Source of the DNA: Gammaproteobacteria bacterium
Lineage (GTDB): Bacteria; Pseudomonadota; Gammaproteobacteria; Pseudomonadales; Pseudohongiellaceae
Assembly: GCA_029246545.1 (NCBI GenBank)
Contig: JAQWMX010000003.1
Span: 58,717 to 122,716, forward strand
Direction: 5' to 3'
DNA length: 64,000 bases
Shown here: piece after piece, positions 42,033 to 53,593 of the stretch
Layout: every line of letters begins with the position of its first letter
Position numbering within the stretch: the stretch's first letter is position 1
Program-made: the position numbers and the translations under genes
The notes under the pieces: model-generated
Seen by the model: the letters and a program-made list of their open reading frames with translations, nothing else
Database searches by the model: none
What the model was told of the DNA's origin: nothing

Positions 42033-42827
42033 ATGAAATATCAACATTTTAAGAAGCACATGTATACTTCATTACTGGTAGCACCAGTAATTCTTAATAT
42101 TAATTTTGCTTCGTCACAAGACACTGTAATTGACACTAGTATCCTAGATGAAATTTCTGCCGAATCAGCAGAAATTTTTGCTATGGGCGCTGAGATGCAG
42201 GTACAGATAAATCAATTATCAGATGAAGCTTCTGAGCTAACATTTGAATTTAGAGACCAAGCTAAGATTGTTGACGGTCTGGAAATTTATAATGCGGGCA
42301 TGAGACGCACCATTTCTGAGCAAGAAAGAACAATTGCAGAATATGATGAGTCGATTGCTCAAGCAGCTGAACTGCAACGCCAAATAGCACCTTTGATGGA
42401 AAAGATGATGGTTTCATTGGAGAGTTTTGTTTCATTGGATATCCCATTCCAGATTGAAGAAAGACAAGACCGCCTTAATACAATTAGAGGCACCTTTGAT
42501 GATTCTAGTGTAAACGTAGCGGAGAAGTTCCGTTTAGTGCTACAGGCTTATCAAATTGAGAATGATTACGGGCGTGGTATTGCACATTATACAGATACGC
42601 TTGAAATTGGTGGTATTGAGCGTGATGTAGACCTTCTTCGTGTAGGTCGTGTTGCCTTGCTTTATCAAACAAGTGACCAAAATTCTACTGGCGCTTGGGA
42701 TAAGTCTACTAATCAATGGGTGGCTTTGGATGATGACTATAGACGTCCAATAGCGCTAGGCATTCGTATGGCGCAGCAGCTTGAAACAACTCAATTATTA
42801 GATTTACCAATCTCGGCTCCGGAGTAA
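42033..42827 (+). CDS. DUF3450 family periplasmic protein
   Basis: 264 residues with a Sec signal (hydrophobic stretch LLVAPVILNINFASS) and a long alpha-helical, Gln/Glu-rich coiled-coil region (about 40-140) followed by a compact C-terminal part (LLRVGRVALLYQTSDQN..., WDKSTNQWVAL). It is the first gene of a DUF3450-ExbB-ExbB-ExbD-TonB-TPR run, separated from the next gene by only 4 bases. The molecular role is not established; position implies an accessory of the TonB-like complex. Confidence 0.85.
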   Translation: MKYQHFKKHMYTSLLVAPVILNINFASSQDTVIDTSILDEISAESAEIFAMGAEMQVQINQLSDEASELTFEFRDQAKIVDGLEIYNAGMRRTISEQERTIAEYDESIAQAAELQRQIAPLMEKMMVSLESFVSLDIPFQIEERQDRLNTIRGTFDDSSVNVAEKFRLVLQAYQIENDYGRGIAHYTDTLEIGGIERDVDLLRVGRVALLYQTSDQNSTGAWDKSTNQWVALDDDYRRPIALGIRMAQQLETTQLLDLPISAPE

Positions 42828-42831
42828 GAAG

Positions 42832-44247
42832 ATGAAATTTATAAAAACAATTGGTTTAACATTAGCTTCGGCGGCTGTCTGCTTAACTTCAATACAAGTA
42901 AGTGCGCAAGATTCTGATCCTCGAAGTTTAGATGAATTATTGCAGTTAGTTGAAAGTGCAACTTTAACTGAAACACAAGAGCAACGTGATCGTATAGCGC
43001 GGTTCGAAGGCAACGTTAACCAACGTCAGCAGTTGCTAAACAATATTGTTTCAGATCGTGAAGAAGAAGAAGGGATTAGTGGGCAGTTAGAAAATACCTA
43101 TGATGAAAATGAGATCATCAAAGCTCAGCGCAATGAAACCTTGCAAGAGCGTATCGGTGACCTGACAGAGCTGTTTGGTACGATTTCAGGTGTAGTGGGT
43201 GACACGCGTAGTAACTTTGAGCAGTCACTGATTAGTGCTCAATTTAGCGGTCGCGATGTTTTTCTGACTGAGCTTGCTGACATTATGGGTAGTGACTCTC
43301 AACTTCCTAGTATTGAAGAGTTAGAGCAGCTTTGGTTCTATTTGCAACAAGAAATGACTGAATCATCTCGTATTGTTAAATTTGATACTTTAGTTGCAGG
43401 CTCTGATGGAACTCAAACCACTCGCGAAGCTGTACGTATAGGGTCCTATAACATTGTTTCTAATGGTGAATACTTACAATATGATTCATCAACAGGCCGT
43501 TTAAGTGTTTTACCTGCACAGCCTTCCGGCGGTGTATTGAATGCAGGGGTGTATCAAGATTCAGCCACTGACTTCCAAAGCTCTACTTCTGGTTTTACTC
43601 GAATAGGCATTGACCCAACTGGACCAACAGGTGGATCTTATCTAGCTGCTTTGATTAGTAGTCCTGATTTCCAAACGCGTTATGGTGAGCAAGGCGGAGA
43701 GATTGGTGCGATTATTATTGTAGTTGGTATCTTTGCAATGCTTTTTGCAATTTATAAAATGATCTATTTGACAATGGTTGGAGTAAAAGTAAATTCTGAG
43801 CTGAAAAACCCAGGTAAGCCTAATAAGGATAACCCTCTTGGCCGAGTGTTAAGGGTTTATGAAAATGATAAAAATATGGATATAGAGACATTAGAGTTGA
43901 AACTGGGTGAAGCGATCCTGCAGGAAACTCCTGCACTTGAAAGGTTCCTTACTTTAGTGAAGATCATTTCAACAGTTGCACCTTTGATGGGCTTATTAGG
44001 TACGGTTACCGGTATGATTGAGGTGTTCCAACAGATTACCTTATTCGGTACTGGTGATCCGCAAATTATGGCCGGTGGTATTTCTGGCGCCTTGGTTACT
44101 ACTGTGTTGGGTATTTCAGTGGCCATACCGACAGTGCTAATACACACTTTAATTAAGAGTCGTAGTGATCGAATCCTCCATATTATGGAAGAGCAAGCGA
44201 CTGGAATTATAGCTAGAAAAGCTGAAAGTAGCGGCTCAAACGCTTAA
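42832..44247 (+). CDS. ExbB/TolQ-family proton-channel protein with large periplasmic N-terminal domain (TtpC-like)
   Basis: 471 residues. Signal peptide (TIGLTLASAAVCLTSIQVSA), about 250 residues of coiled-coil periplasmic sequence, a membrane segment near 300 (AIIIVVGIFAMLFAIYKMIY) and a C-terminal MotA/TolQ/ExbB domain (PLMGLLGTVTGMIEVFQQI, GGISGALVTTVLGISVAIPT). This layout matches TtpC of Vibrio TonB2 systems. Acts with the shorter ExbB, ExbD and TonB downstream. Confidence 0.88.
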   Translation: MKFIKTIGLTLASAAVCLTSIQVSAQDSDPRSLDELLQLVESATLTETQEQRDRIARFEGNVNQRQQLLNNIVSDREEEEGISGQLENTYDENEIIKAQRNETLQERIGDLTELFGTISGVVGDTRSNFEQSLISAQFSGRDVFLTELADIMGSDSQLPSIEELEQLWFYLQQEMTESSRIVKFDTLVAGSDGTQTTREAVRIGSYNIVSNGEYLQYDSSTGRLSVLPAQPSGGVLNAGVYQDSATDFQSSTSGFTRIGIDPTGPTGGSYLAALISSPDFQTRYGEQGGEIGAIIIVVGIFAMLFAIYKMIYLTMVGVKVNSELKNPGKPNKDNPLGRVLRVYENDKNMDIETLELKLGEAILQETPALERFLTLVKIISTVAPLMGLLGTVTGMIEVFQQITLFGTGDPQIMAGGISGALVTTVLGISVAIPTVLIHTLIKSRSDRILHIMEEQATGIIARKAESSGSNA

Positions 44248-44272
44248 GTTACACTTTTTAGGAGGATAACTT

Positions 44273-44806
44273 ATGTTTGACTTATTTCAGACTAGTTTTG
44301 AGTCCATCTCTGATTTTATGGATAGAGGTGGCCCTGTGCTCTGGTTGATAGCCTTATTGTTATTTGTGAAATGGACTCTCATGTTCGAGAGACTCTGGTT
44401 CCTACATACCGTGCATAAAAGTAATACAGCAGCTGCGCTTTCTGAATGGGAAAAACGTCCCGATAAAAAGTCTTGGCATGCTCATGCGATTCGCCAAGAA
44501 CTGATATCTAGAGTTTCCCTAGATTTGAAATCCCCTATATCAATGATAGAAGCACTAGTGGTGGTTTGTCCGCTGCTTGGATTATTAGGTACAGTAACTG
44601 GTATGATTGAAGTCTTCTATGTGATGGCTGTAACTGGTGGTGGCGACGCTAAACAAATGTCTGGAGGGGTAGCAAAAGCAACAATACCCACTATGGCAGG
44701 AATGGTAGGTGCTTTATCAGGTATTTTTGCCAGCACTTGGATTAAACAAAAAGCCAATAGAGAAATAGAGCTCTTAGAAGACCGCCTAACAGTCCAACAT
44801 GCATAG
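44273..44806 (+). CDS. exbB: ExbB/TolQ-family proton-channel protein
   Basis: 177 residues, three membrane segments. CPLLGLLGTVTGMIEVFYVM and GGVAKATIPTMAGMVGALSG are the family core. Preceded by AGGAGG. Shorter than classical ExbB (~240) and typical of the second, TonB2-type ExbB. Harnesses the proton gradient with ExbD to energise TonB. Confidence 0.9.
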   Translation: MFDLFQTSFESISDFMDRGGPVLWLIALLLFVKWTLMFERLWFLHTVHKSNTAAALSEWEKRPDKKSWHAHAIRQELISRVSLDLKSPISMIEALVVVCPLLGLLGTVTGMIEVFYVMAVTGGGDAKQMSGGVAKATIPTMAGMVGALSGIFASTWIKQKANREIELLEDRLTVQHA

Positions 44807-44860
44807 TAATAATTAACTATATATTACTGCTATAACAAACTGATTTTAAAAGAAAATATT

Positions 44861-45265
44861 ATGAGAAGTTTAGCTAAAGATAAAACAGACGGCCAAGCAG
44901 GTGAAATCGACCTAACACCCATGTTAGACGTTGTATTCATCTTGCTTATTTTCTTCATTGTGACAGCAGTTTTTGTTAAAGAAGCAGGTTATGACGTGGT
45001 TAAACCGCAAGCTTCGATGGCGGTATTTACTAATTTAGACCCAATACTTGTAGCTATCTCACCGGCTGGAGAGATATTTATGGATGGTGATATCATAGAG
45101 CCTCGCAACTTGCGCTTTCGTTTGGAGCAACGCCTAGCTGATGCACCAAATGCACCAGTGATTATTCAAGCGGATCAATCTGCGACAAACGAACATATAA
45201 TTACAATTATGGGTGCAGCTCGAGAAGCGGGTATATCCAGTATACAAGTGGCAGCGGAGGAATAA
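44861..45265 (+). CDS. exbD: ExbD/TolR-family protein
   Basis: 134 residues: short cytoplasmic tail, one membrane helix preceded by EIDLTPMLDVVFILLIFFIV with the proton-carrying Asp, and a periplasmic domain ending in the ITIMGAAREAGISSIQVA fold. Three bases before tonB; its 3' end supplies the tonB Shine-Dalgarno (GGAGG). Confidence 0.92.
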   Translation: MRSLAKDKTDGQAGEIDLTPMLDVVFILLIFFIVTAVFVKEAGYDVVKPQASMAVFTNLDPILVAISPAGEIFMDGDIIEPRNLRFRLEQRLADAPNAPVIIQADQSATNEHIITIMGAAREAGISSIQVAAEE

Positions 45266-45267
45266 TC

Positions 45268-45879
45268 ATGACTAGAACTGTTAACGGCTTAGTAGCATTA
45301 TTATTTGGTGCTGCAATTACATTTTCACTTTTTTATTTGATGCAAGCTCTTATTGCAACAGGCTCAGGTGAGCCTGAAACGCGCACATCAATTCGTATCG
45401 CTGATATTACTATCCCAGAAATGGAAATCGAAGTTACACGAGTAGAACCAAAGCCTGATGAACCTGATGCTCCTGAAGAAGTGCCGGATCTACCAGATAT
45501 GGATGTTGATGTCATGGATATGAATAGTGGTGACAGTATAAATGTGGCTCGAGTTAATGTTGACGTAGGAGGCATAGACGCTACTGCAGTAGTTGGTATT
45601 AATGACTCTGAAATGTTGCCGATCGTGACAGTACCTCCTCAATATCCAAACAGAGCTTTATCTCGTGGTATTGAAGGCTGGTGCTTGGTGATGTTCACGG
45701 TTACAGAAACGGGTACAGTGATAAATCCAATAGTGGTAGATGCTGACCCACCTGATGTATTTAATAACGCATCCGTTAGGGCAGTTACTCGCTTTAAATA
45801 TAATCCAAGGATTGAAGATGGTGTAGGTGTGCAAGTTCCAGGTGTTCAGTATTTATTTAGATATAACGTGGATGAATAA
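45268..45879 (+). CDS. tonB: TonB-family energy transducer
   Basis: 203 residues: N-terminal membrane helix (LVALLFGAAITFSLFYLMQA), a short acidic/proline linker (EPKPDEPDAPEEVPDLPDMD), and a C-terminal TonB domain (PPQYPNRALSRGIEGWCLVM, FKYNPRIEDG). Carries energy to outer-membrane receptors. The linker lacks the Lys-Pro repeats of E. coli TonB and is short, as in TonB2-type proteins. Receptor not in window. Confidence 0.9.
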   Translation: MTRTVNGLVALLFGAAITFSLFYLMQALIATGSGEPETRTSIRIADITIPEMEIEVTRVEPKPDEPDAPEEVPDLPDMDVDVMDMNSGDSINVARVNVDVGGIDATAVVGINDSEMLPIVTVPPQYPNRALSRGIEGWCLVMFTVTETGTVINPIVVDADPPDVFNNASVRAVTRFKYNPRIEDGVGVQVPGVQYLFRYNVDE

Positions 45880-45888
45880 GGAGAATTT

Positions 45889-47244
45889 ATGAAATTATTT
45901 ATCTTAAAGTTATATGTTGCATGTGCTACTAGAATTATTCGAACAAGTATCCTGTTAGCCACTTTACCTTTAATCTTAACTTTTTCTAGTGTCACGAACG
46001 CGGCGGAAGAGAGAAGGGCTCCTCCAGCAGCTCGCTCAGCGCAAACGCTTTCGCGCCCTGTTTACCAACGCTTAGAAGAAATAATGGAATTAAGAGATGT
46101 GGGTGATACTGCTGGGGCTGATGAGGTATTGCTTGAATTGCGTGATATGTATGATCGTGGCCGTTTAAATGGTGCTGAAGAACTAAGTATGTGGAATTTT
46201 TATGCAAATTTTGCAGCTCTTGAAGAGCGATACGAAGATGCAATCATCTACCAAGAATTGATTTTAGGTATGGACGAAGATGATTTAGCGATAGAAAAAC
46301 GTGAAGCAGCGTTGCTCCTATTAGGTCAGTTGAAATTTGCGGTTGAAGACTACAATGGCTCAATTGATTCCTATTTGGAGTATTTAGGAATGGCTTTTGA
46401 ACCAAATATATCGGCATACCAAAGAATAGGTTACGCATATTACTCTTTAGATGATTTCCCTAATTCATTAAATTATATACTTGAATTTATGGACCAGACT
46501 CGCGCAGAAGGGGAAGCCGTCGATAAAAGCACTTATGACCTTGCGCGATCTTTATATACTATTATTGAAGATCTAAATAATGCGCTGCAACTGACTCGAG
46601 AAATGATTGTGTTGTTTAAAGAGCCTGATGATTGGGCGTTTATGGTCAATCTATTGGGTGCTTTAGAGCGGTTCGAAGAGCAATCTCAATATATTTATGC
46701 GATGAATGAATTTGGTTTTGTAGATAATGAAGGGCAAATTATCAATCTGGCTGGTCAATTATTTAATACTGCGTATTATTGGGGCGCGGCAAAAATCTTA
46801 ACACAAGGCATTAATGATGGCCTATTAGACTCTGAAGAAGATATTTGGTCGCGACTTGCGCAAAGTTATCAACTAGCGCGTGAAGATGAATTGGCAGTTG
46901 CCCCCTACATTGAGGCTTCAGAACTAGCTGAAGATGGTGAATCTTATTCGCGTTTATCATCAATTTACATGAATCTTAACCGTTTTGAAGATGCAGTAGA
47001 TGCCTTAGAGGATGCGTTTGATAAAGGTGACTTAGACAGAGCAGACCAGACTTATTTACGTCAAGCTAGAGCGTTTCTAGAATTAAACCGCCATGATGAA
47101 GGAATCGCAGCTGCTAGGCTTGCCGCTAGAGACGAAAGAAGTGAAGATACTGCTGCTACATGGGTGCAGTACTTGAACAATGAGAAAACCGTTTACGAGA
47201 CTAAACAACGACAAAGAGAGCTTTACCGAGGCTTTTTCCGCTAA
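45889..47244 (+). CDS. Exported TPR-repeat protein of the TonB cluster
   Basis: 451 residues, N-terminal signal/anchor (IIRTSILLATLPLILTFSSV, cleavage near TNA) and tetratricopeptide-type repeats through most of the chain (for instance SYLEYLGMAFEP, AYQRIGYAYYSLDDFPNSLN, YSRLSSIYMNLNRFEDAVDA, ARAFLELNRHDEGIAAARLA). AAGGAG precedes the ATG 10 bases after tonB. A TPR gene regularly closes such clusters; it probably scaffolds the complex in the periplasm. Confidence 0.85.
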   Translation: MKLFILKLYVACATRIIRTSILLATLPLILTFSSVTNAAEERRAPPAARSAQTLSRPVYQRLEEIMELRDVGDTAGADEVLLELRDMYDRGRLNGAEELSMWNFYANFAALEERYEDAIIYQELILGMDEDDLAIEKREAALLLLGQLKFAVEDYNGSIDSYLEYLGMAFEPNISAYQRIGYAYYSLDDFPNSLNYILEFMDQTRAEGEAVDKSTYDLARSLYTIIEDLNNALQLTREMIVLFKEPDDWAFMVNLLGALERFEEQSQYIYAMNEFGFVDNEGQIINLAGQLFNTAYYWGAAKILTQGINDGLLDSEEDIWSRLAQSYQLAREDELAVAPYIEASELAEDGESYSRLSSIYMNLNRFEDAVDALEDAFDKGDLDRADQTYLRQARAFLELNRHDEGIAAARLAARDERSEDTAATWVQYLNNEKTVYETKQRQRELYRGFFR

Positions 47245-47258
47245 GTTTAAAACTCTAG

Positions 47259-47289
47259 AAAAAACGCATCTTCAGATGCGTTTTTTTTT
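47259..47289 (+). terminator. Intrinsic terminator of the TonB cluster
   Basis: Stem AAAACGCATC/GATGCGTTTT with loop TTCA, followed by a run of nine T. Fifteen bases past the TPR-protein stop. Confidence 0.92.
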
Positions 47290-47292
47290 GCT

Positions 47293-47320
47293 CTTGAAAA
47301 GTCAAAAAATGCCCTTATTA
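47293..47320 (+). promoter_or_regulatory. Candidate heat-shock (sigma-32) promoter for htpG
   Basis: CTTGAA (47293-47298), a 13-base spacer and CCCTTATTA (47312-47320), resembling CTTGAA-N13/15-CCCCATnTA. It starts 4 bases after the preceding terminator and lies about 50 bases before htpG, a typical RpoH-controlled gene. The -10 box has three mismatches. Confidence 0.5.
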
Positions 47321-47371
47321 AAAGCAACTATCAAGACATCAGTAAAAGAAAATTCAATAGGAGATAACTGA

Positions 47372-49282
47372 ATGAGCGCTGCCCAAAAAGAAACTCTGGG
47401 TTTCCAAACTGAAGCCAAACAGCTTCTACATCTAATGATTCATTCTCTGTATAGCAACAAGGAAATATTTTTGCGTGAATTGATTTCAAACGCATCTGAT
47501 GCAGCTGATAAACTTAGATTTGCCGCCTTAAAGGATGATTCACTTTATGAAAACGACCCTGATTTAAATATTATTATTGAATCTGACAGCAAGAAAAAAA
47601 CCATTACCATTAAAGATAATGGAGTAGGTATGACCAGGGATGAGGTGGTTGAAAACTTGGGCACTATTGCCAAATCAGGGACTGCACAATTTCTTGAAAG
47701 CTTAACAGGCGATGAGAAAAAAGATTCTCAATTGATTGGACAGTTTGGTGTTGGATTTTATTCGGCATTTATTGTTGCCGATAAAGTAGAAGTGTTATCT
47801 CGTAAAGCAGGAGAATCAGTAGATCAAGGCGTGCATTGGGAATCTGAAGGTGAGGCCGACTTTAGTATTGAGAATATTGAAAAGGAGGGTAGAGGAACAA
47901 CAATCATTCTCCATCTGAAAAAAGACCAAAAGGAATTTCTAGAACCATTTCGTTTAAAAAGCATAGTTAAAAAGTATGCGGATCATATTTCAATGCCCGT
48001 AAAGATGGTCAAAGAAAATATTGGTGAAGAGGGCGATAAAAAGAAAAAGAAAAAAGAAAAAGAGTTTGAAGTAGTCAACTCTGCTAAAGCGTTATGGGCA
48101 AGGCCAAGAACAGAATTGAAAGAAGAGGAGTATCAAGAGTTTTATAAGCATGTCAGCCATGATTTTGAAGACCCAATGCAATGGAGCCATAATAAAGTTG
48201 AAGGCAAATTAGAATATACGTCTTTACTGTATCTACCTGCAAAGGCACCTTTTGATCTTTGGAACCGCGATTCAGCAAAAGGTTTAAAATTATATGTTCA
48301 GCGCGTATTTATCATGGATGAAGCTGAACAGTTTTTGCCTTTGTATTTGCGTTTTATAAAAGGGATAGTCGACTCTAATGATATCTCCTTAAATGTCTCA
48401 AGAGAGATCTTACAAAAAGATCCTATTGTAGACTCCATGAAGAGCGCTCTCACAAAGCGTGTGCTTGATATGTTGGCTAAAATTAAAAAGAAAGACGCAG
48501 ATAAGTACCAATCATTTTGGCAAGAGTTTGGTCAAGTGATTAAAGAAGGCCCAGCAGAAGATGCTAGCAATAGTGAGAAGATTGCTAAGTTGCTGTTGTT
48601 TGCAACGACTCATTCAGGCGAAGCGAAACAGGATCAATCATTGACGGAATATTTGTCTCGCATGCAAGACGGTCAGAGTAAGATTTATTACATTACCAGT
48701 GAAACTCACAATACAGCGAAGAACAGCCCCCACCTTGAAGTGTTTAATAAGAAGGGGCTGGAAGTATTGCTGTTATCAGATCGTGTTGATGAGTGGTTAA
48801 TGAATCACTTAATGGAGTTCGATGGAAAGCAGTTTCAGGATGTTACTAAAGGTAAGTTAGATTTAGGTGAGCTTGATAGTGAAGAAGATAAAAAGCAGCA
48901 AGAAAAAGCTGACGAAACGGCTAAACCTTTATTGGAGCGCGTAGAAAAATCCCTAGGTGAACAGGTCTCAGAGGTTCGTACTACGAATAGATTAACAAAT
49001 TCACCCGCCTGCATCGCTGTTGGTGAATTTGATATGAATCAGCAGATGCGCAAAATTATGGAAGCTGCTGGGCAAGATGTGCCCGACTCGAAACCTATTT
49101 TCGAATTAAATCTTGAGCACCCTTTGGTTAAAAAACTTGATGAAGAAAGTGACGAAGATCGCTTCGCAGAATTAGCCGCTATTCTTTTCGATCAAGCGAA
49201 TCTGGCCGAAGGCGGTCAGCTAGATGATCCGGGTACTTTTATCAGGCGTCTGAATAAGCTGTTATTGGATTTAAGCCAGTAG
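47372..49282 (+). CDS. htpG: Hsp90-family chaperone HtpG
   Basis: 636 residues. N-terminal GHKL ATPase motifs [28 protein letters not shown] and [13 protein letters not shown]; middle domain with [20 protein letters not shown] and RGIVDS-type loop ([20 protein letters not shown]); C-terminal dimerisation domain. A Lys-rich stretch near 220 ([13 protein letters not shown]) sits in the N-middle linker. AGGAG precedes the ATG. Confidence 0.97.
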   Translation: MSAAQKETLGFQTEAKQLLHLMIHSLYSNKEIFLRELISNASDAADKLRFAALKDDSLYENDPDLNIIIESDSKKKTITIKDNGVGMTRDEVVENLGTIAKSGTAQFLESLTGDEKKDSQLIGQFGVGFYSAFIVADKVEVLSRKAGESVDQGVHWESEGEADFSIENIEKEGRGTTIILHLKKDQKEFLEPFRLKSIVKKYADHISMPVKMVKENIGEEGDKKKKKKEKEFEVVNSAKALWARPRTELKEEEYQEFYKHVSHDFEDPMQWSHNKVEGKLEYTSLLYLPAKAPFDLWNRDSAKGLKLYVQRVFIMDEAEQFLPLYLRFIKGIVDSNDISLNVSREILQKDPIVDSMKSALTKRVLDMLAKIKKKDADKYQSFWQEFGQVIKEGPAEDASNSEKIAKLLLFATTHSGEAKQDQSLTEYLSRMQDGQSKIYYITSETHNTAKNSPHLEVFNKKGLEVLLLSDRVDEWLMNHLMEFDGKQFQDVTKGKLDLGELDSEEDKKQQEKADETAKPLLERVEKSLGEQVSEVRTTNRLTNSPACIAVGEFDMNQQMRKIMEAAGQDVPDSKPIFELNLEHPLVKKLDEESDEDRFAELAAILFDQANLAEGGQLDDPGTFIRRLNKLLLDLSQ

Positions 49283-49296
49283 CAACTCTGCATTAT

Positions 49297-51549
<2,253 letters not shown>

Positions 51550-51689
51550 TTAGAAATAAATGTTAACGATAGTTATAGCTAAGCAGGGCTATGTATTTTG
51601 AGGTCGGCGATTATAGCAATAAGAGGCTCAGCCTAATAGTAGAAATAAACAGCAAAATGAGCATTGGACTACACTGAAACTCAGGCGTT

Positions 51690-53402
51690 TCACATTCTGT
51701 CTAAGGTATTAATGCCTAATAGTGATAGGCCTTGTTTTAAGGTTAAAGCAGTGAACTGGCAGAGCCCCAATCTAGACTGTTTTATTTCACCCTCAGATTT
51801 TAAGACCGGACAAACTTCATAAAAACTCATAAAAGTTCCTGCGAGTTCATAGAGGTAAAGACAAAGCTGATTGGGAAAGCATTCTACTAGCAAGGCGTCA
51901 ACCACTTCAGTAAATTGAAGGAGCTTTAAGGCTAGTTCTTTTTCTTCAGAGCCATCCACGATGACCTTGTAATCGGCATTAATATCAAGTTCTGCTCTTC
52001 GAAATATACTGCTTATACGAGCATAGGCATAAAGCATATAAGGTGCAGTATTGCCTTCGAAAGAGAGCATGATATCCCAATCAAAAACATAATCACTATT
52101 ACGGTTTTTAGCGAGATCGGCATATTTTATTGCTGAAACACCGACGACTTCGGCAATTTCTTGTTTTTCCAATTCACTTAAATCGGGGTTTTTTGCCTCT
52201 ATTTGGCTATAGGCTCTTTCAATGCCTTCTTCAATAAGGTCTATCAGTTTTATGGTATCGCCGCTTCTGGTTTTGAAGGGTTTGCCATCTTGACCCATCA
52301 TGGTGCCATAGCTTAAATGCTCAAGTGAGCATTCTTCATTTGTTAAACCAGCTAATTTGGCAACAGCAAAAATTTGTTGAAAATGCAGTCCCTGACGGGC
52401 ATCAACTACATACAGCACGCGATCAGCATGCAAATCCTGGCAGCGGTATTCTATGCCAGCTAGGTCGGTCGTCGCATAGAGATAACCACCATCGGACTTT
52501 TGTACGATGGTAGGTAGCGCTTCACCTTCTTTATTTTTGAAATCATCTAAAAATACGCAACGTGCGCCATCTGATAATGTCAGTAAGCCTTGGTTATCTA
52601 GGTTTTCTATTACGCCAGCTAATTTATTTTTATAAAAGCTCTCAGGAACAACATCATTTTCGGTGAGAGTAATATTGAGTTTCTGATAGAGTTCCTGACA
52701 ATGCTGGATTGACACATCTATGAAAGATTTCCAAAGCTGCACACACTGCTTATCGCCTGATTGAAGCTTTACTACGTTTTCACGGGCCCGACTTGCAAAT
52801 TCAGTGTCATTATCAAAACGTTGTTTAGCTGCACGGTAAAATACTTCTAGATTGCTTAGTTCAGTTGTCGCGCCATCTTGTTCTGACATATGAGTGATTA
52901 ACATCCCAAATTGGGTGCCCCAATCGCCAAAATGATTTTGCCTGATTAATTTATGGCCCATCCATTCAAAGGTGCGAGAAATTGCGTCGCCAATTATGGT
53001 GCCGCGTAAATGGCCGACATGCATTTCTTTAGCAAGATTTGGCGATGAGTAGTCAATGACGATTGTTTGTGGAGCGTTAGTTTTATCAACCAATTGAGAT
53101 TTATCTAGAGCGTTTAATTGTTGAGTTAAAAACTCATTACTAATGAAAATGTTTATAAAGCCAGGCCCAGCAATCTCAACCCTCTCTGCAAATTCATCTA
53201 ATTCTAGTTTTGCATTTACTTGTTCAGCGAGCTCTCTAGGGTTTTGTTTTAAACGCTTAGCGAGTGCCATTACGCCATTAGCTTGATAGTCGCCAAATTG
53301 AGATGATTTGGAATGGTTAACTAGCGCTTGGCATGCAGTTTCGCCAGCAAGGTCTGATAGTGCTAGAGAAATGTTCTGTTCGAGGGTTTGTTTGAGATTC
53401 AT
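51690..53402 (-). CDS. argS: Arginyl-tRNA synthetase
   Basis: About 570-residue class I synthetase. The HIGH motif is HVGH in KEMHVGHLRGTIIGD, preceded by the VIDYSSPNLAKEMH signature; MMGQDGKPFKTRSGDTIKL takes the place of a canonical KMSKS, as in many ArgS. The C-terminal anticodon-binding helices end GLSLLGINTLDRM. ATG at 53402 is preferred (MNLKQTL); an in-frame TTG at 53411 would add three residues. Confidence 0.96.
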   Translation of the reverse strand: MNLKQTLEQNISLALSDLAGETACQALVNHSKSSQFGDYQANGVMALAKRLKQNPRELAEQVNAKLELDEFAERVEIAGPGFINIFISNEFLTQQLNALDKSQLVDKTNAPQTIVIDYSSPNLAKEMHVGHLRGTIIGDAISRTFEWMGHKLIRQNHFGDWGTQFGMLITHMSEQDGATTELSNLEVFYRAAKQRFDNDTEFASRARENVVKLQSGDKQCVQLWKSFIDVSIQHCQELYQKLNITLTENDVVPESFYKNKLAGVIENLDNQGLLTLSDGARCVFLDDFKNKEGEALPTIVQKSDGGYLYATTDLAGIEYRCQDLHADRVLYVVDARQGLHFQQIFAVAKLAGLTNEECSLEHLSYGTMMGQDGKPFKTRSGDTIKLIDLIEEGIERAYSQIEAKNPDLSELEKQEIAEVVGVSAIKYADLAKNRNSDYVFDWDIMLSFEGNTAPYMLYAYARISSIFRRAELDINADYKVIVDGSEEKELALKLLQFTEVVDALLVECFPNQLCLYLYELAGTFMSFYEVCPVLKSEGEIKQSRLGLCQFTALTLKQGLSLLGINTLDRM

Positions 53403-53593
53403 GTATGCCAATATGCTTATAAAAGAGGGCGAATTTTACACGAAAGGTGTTGAAGGGTCAGTAGATAGCTAAGCAATAGATCGGTTTTTGTATTGGATTC
53501 AATTAAGTCTAATATAAAAGCATAATTTCTGCTTACTAATCAGAGCCTAATTCGTTAAAGTAGCTTGAAAATAAAACTACATTGAAGAGTGAC

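Noticed and set aside
52179..52300. Missing KMSKS motif in ArgS as a sign of a defective enzyme
   Set aside because: Many arginyl-tRNA synthetases lack a canonical KMSKS; the rest of the protein is intact.
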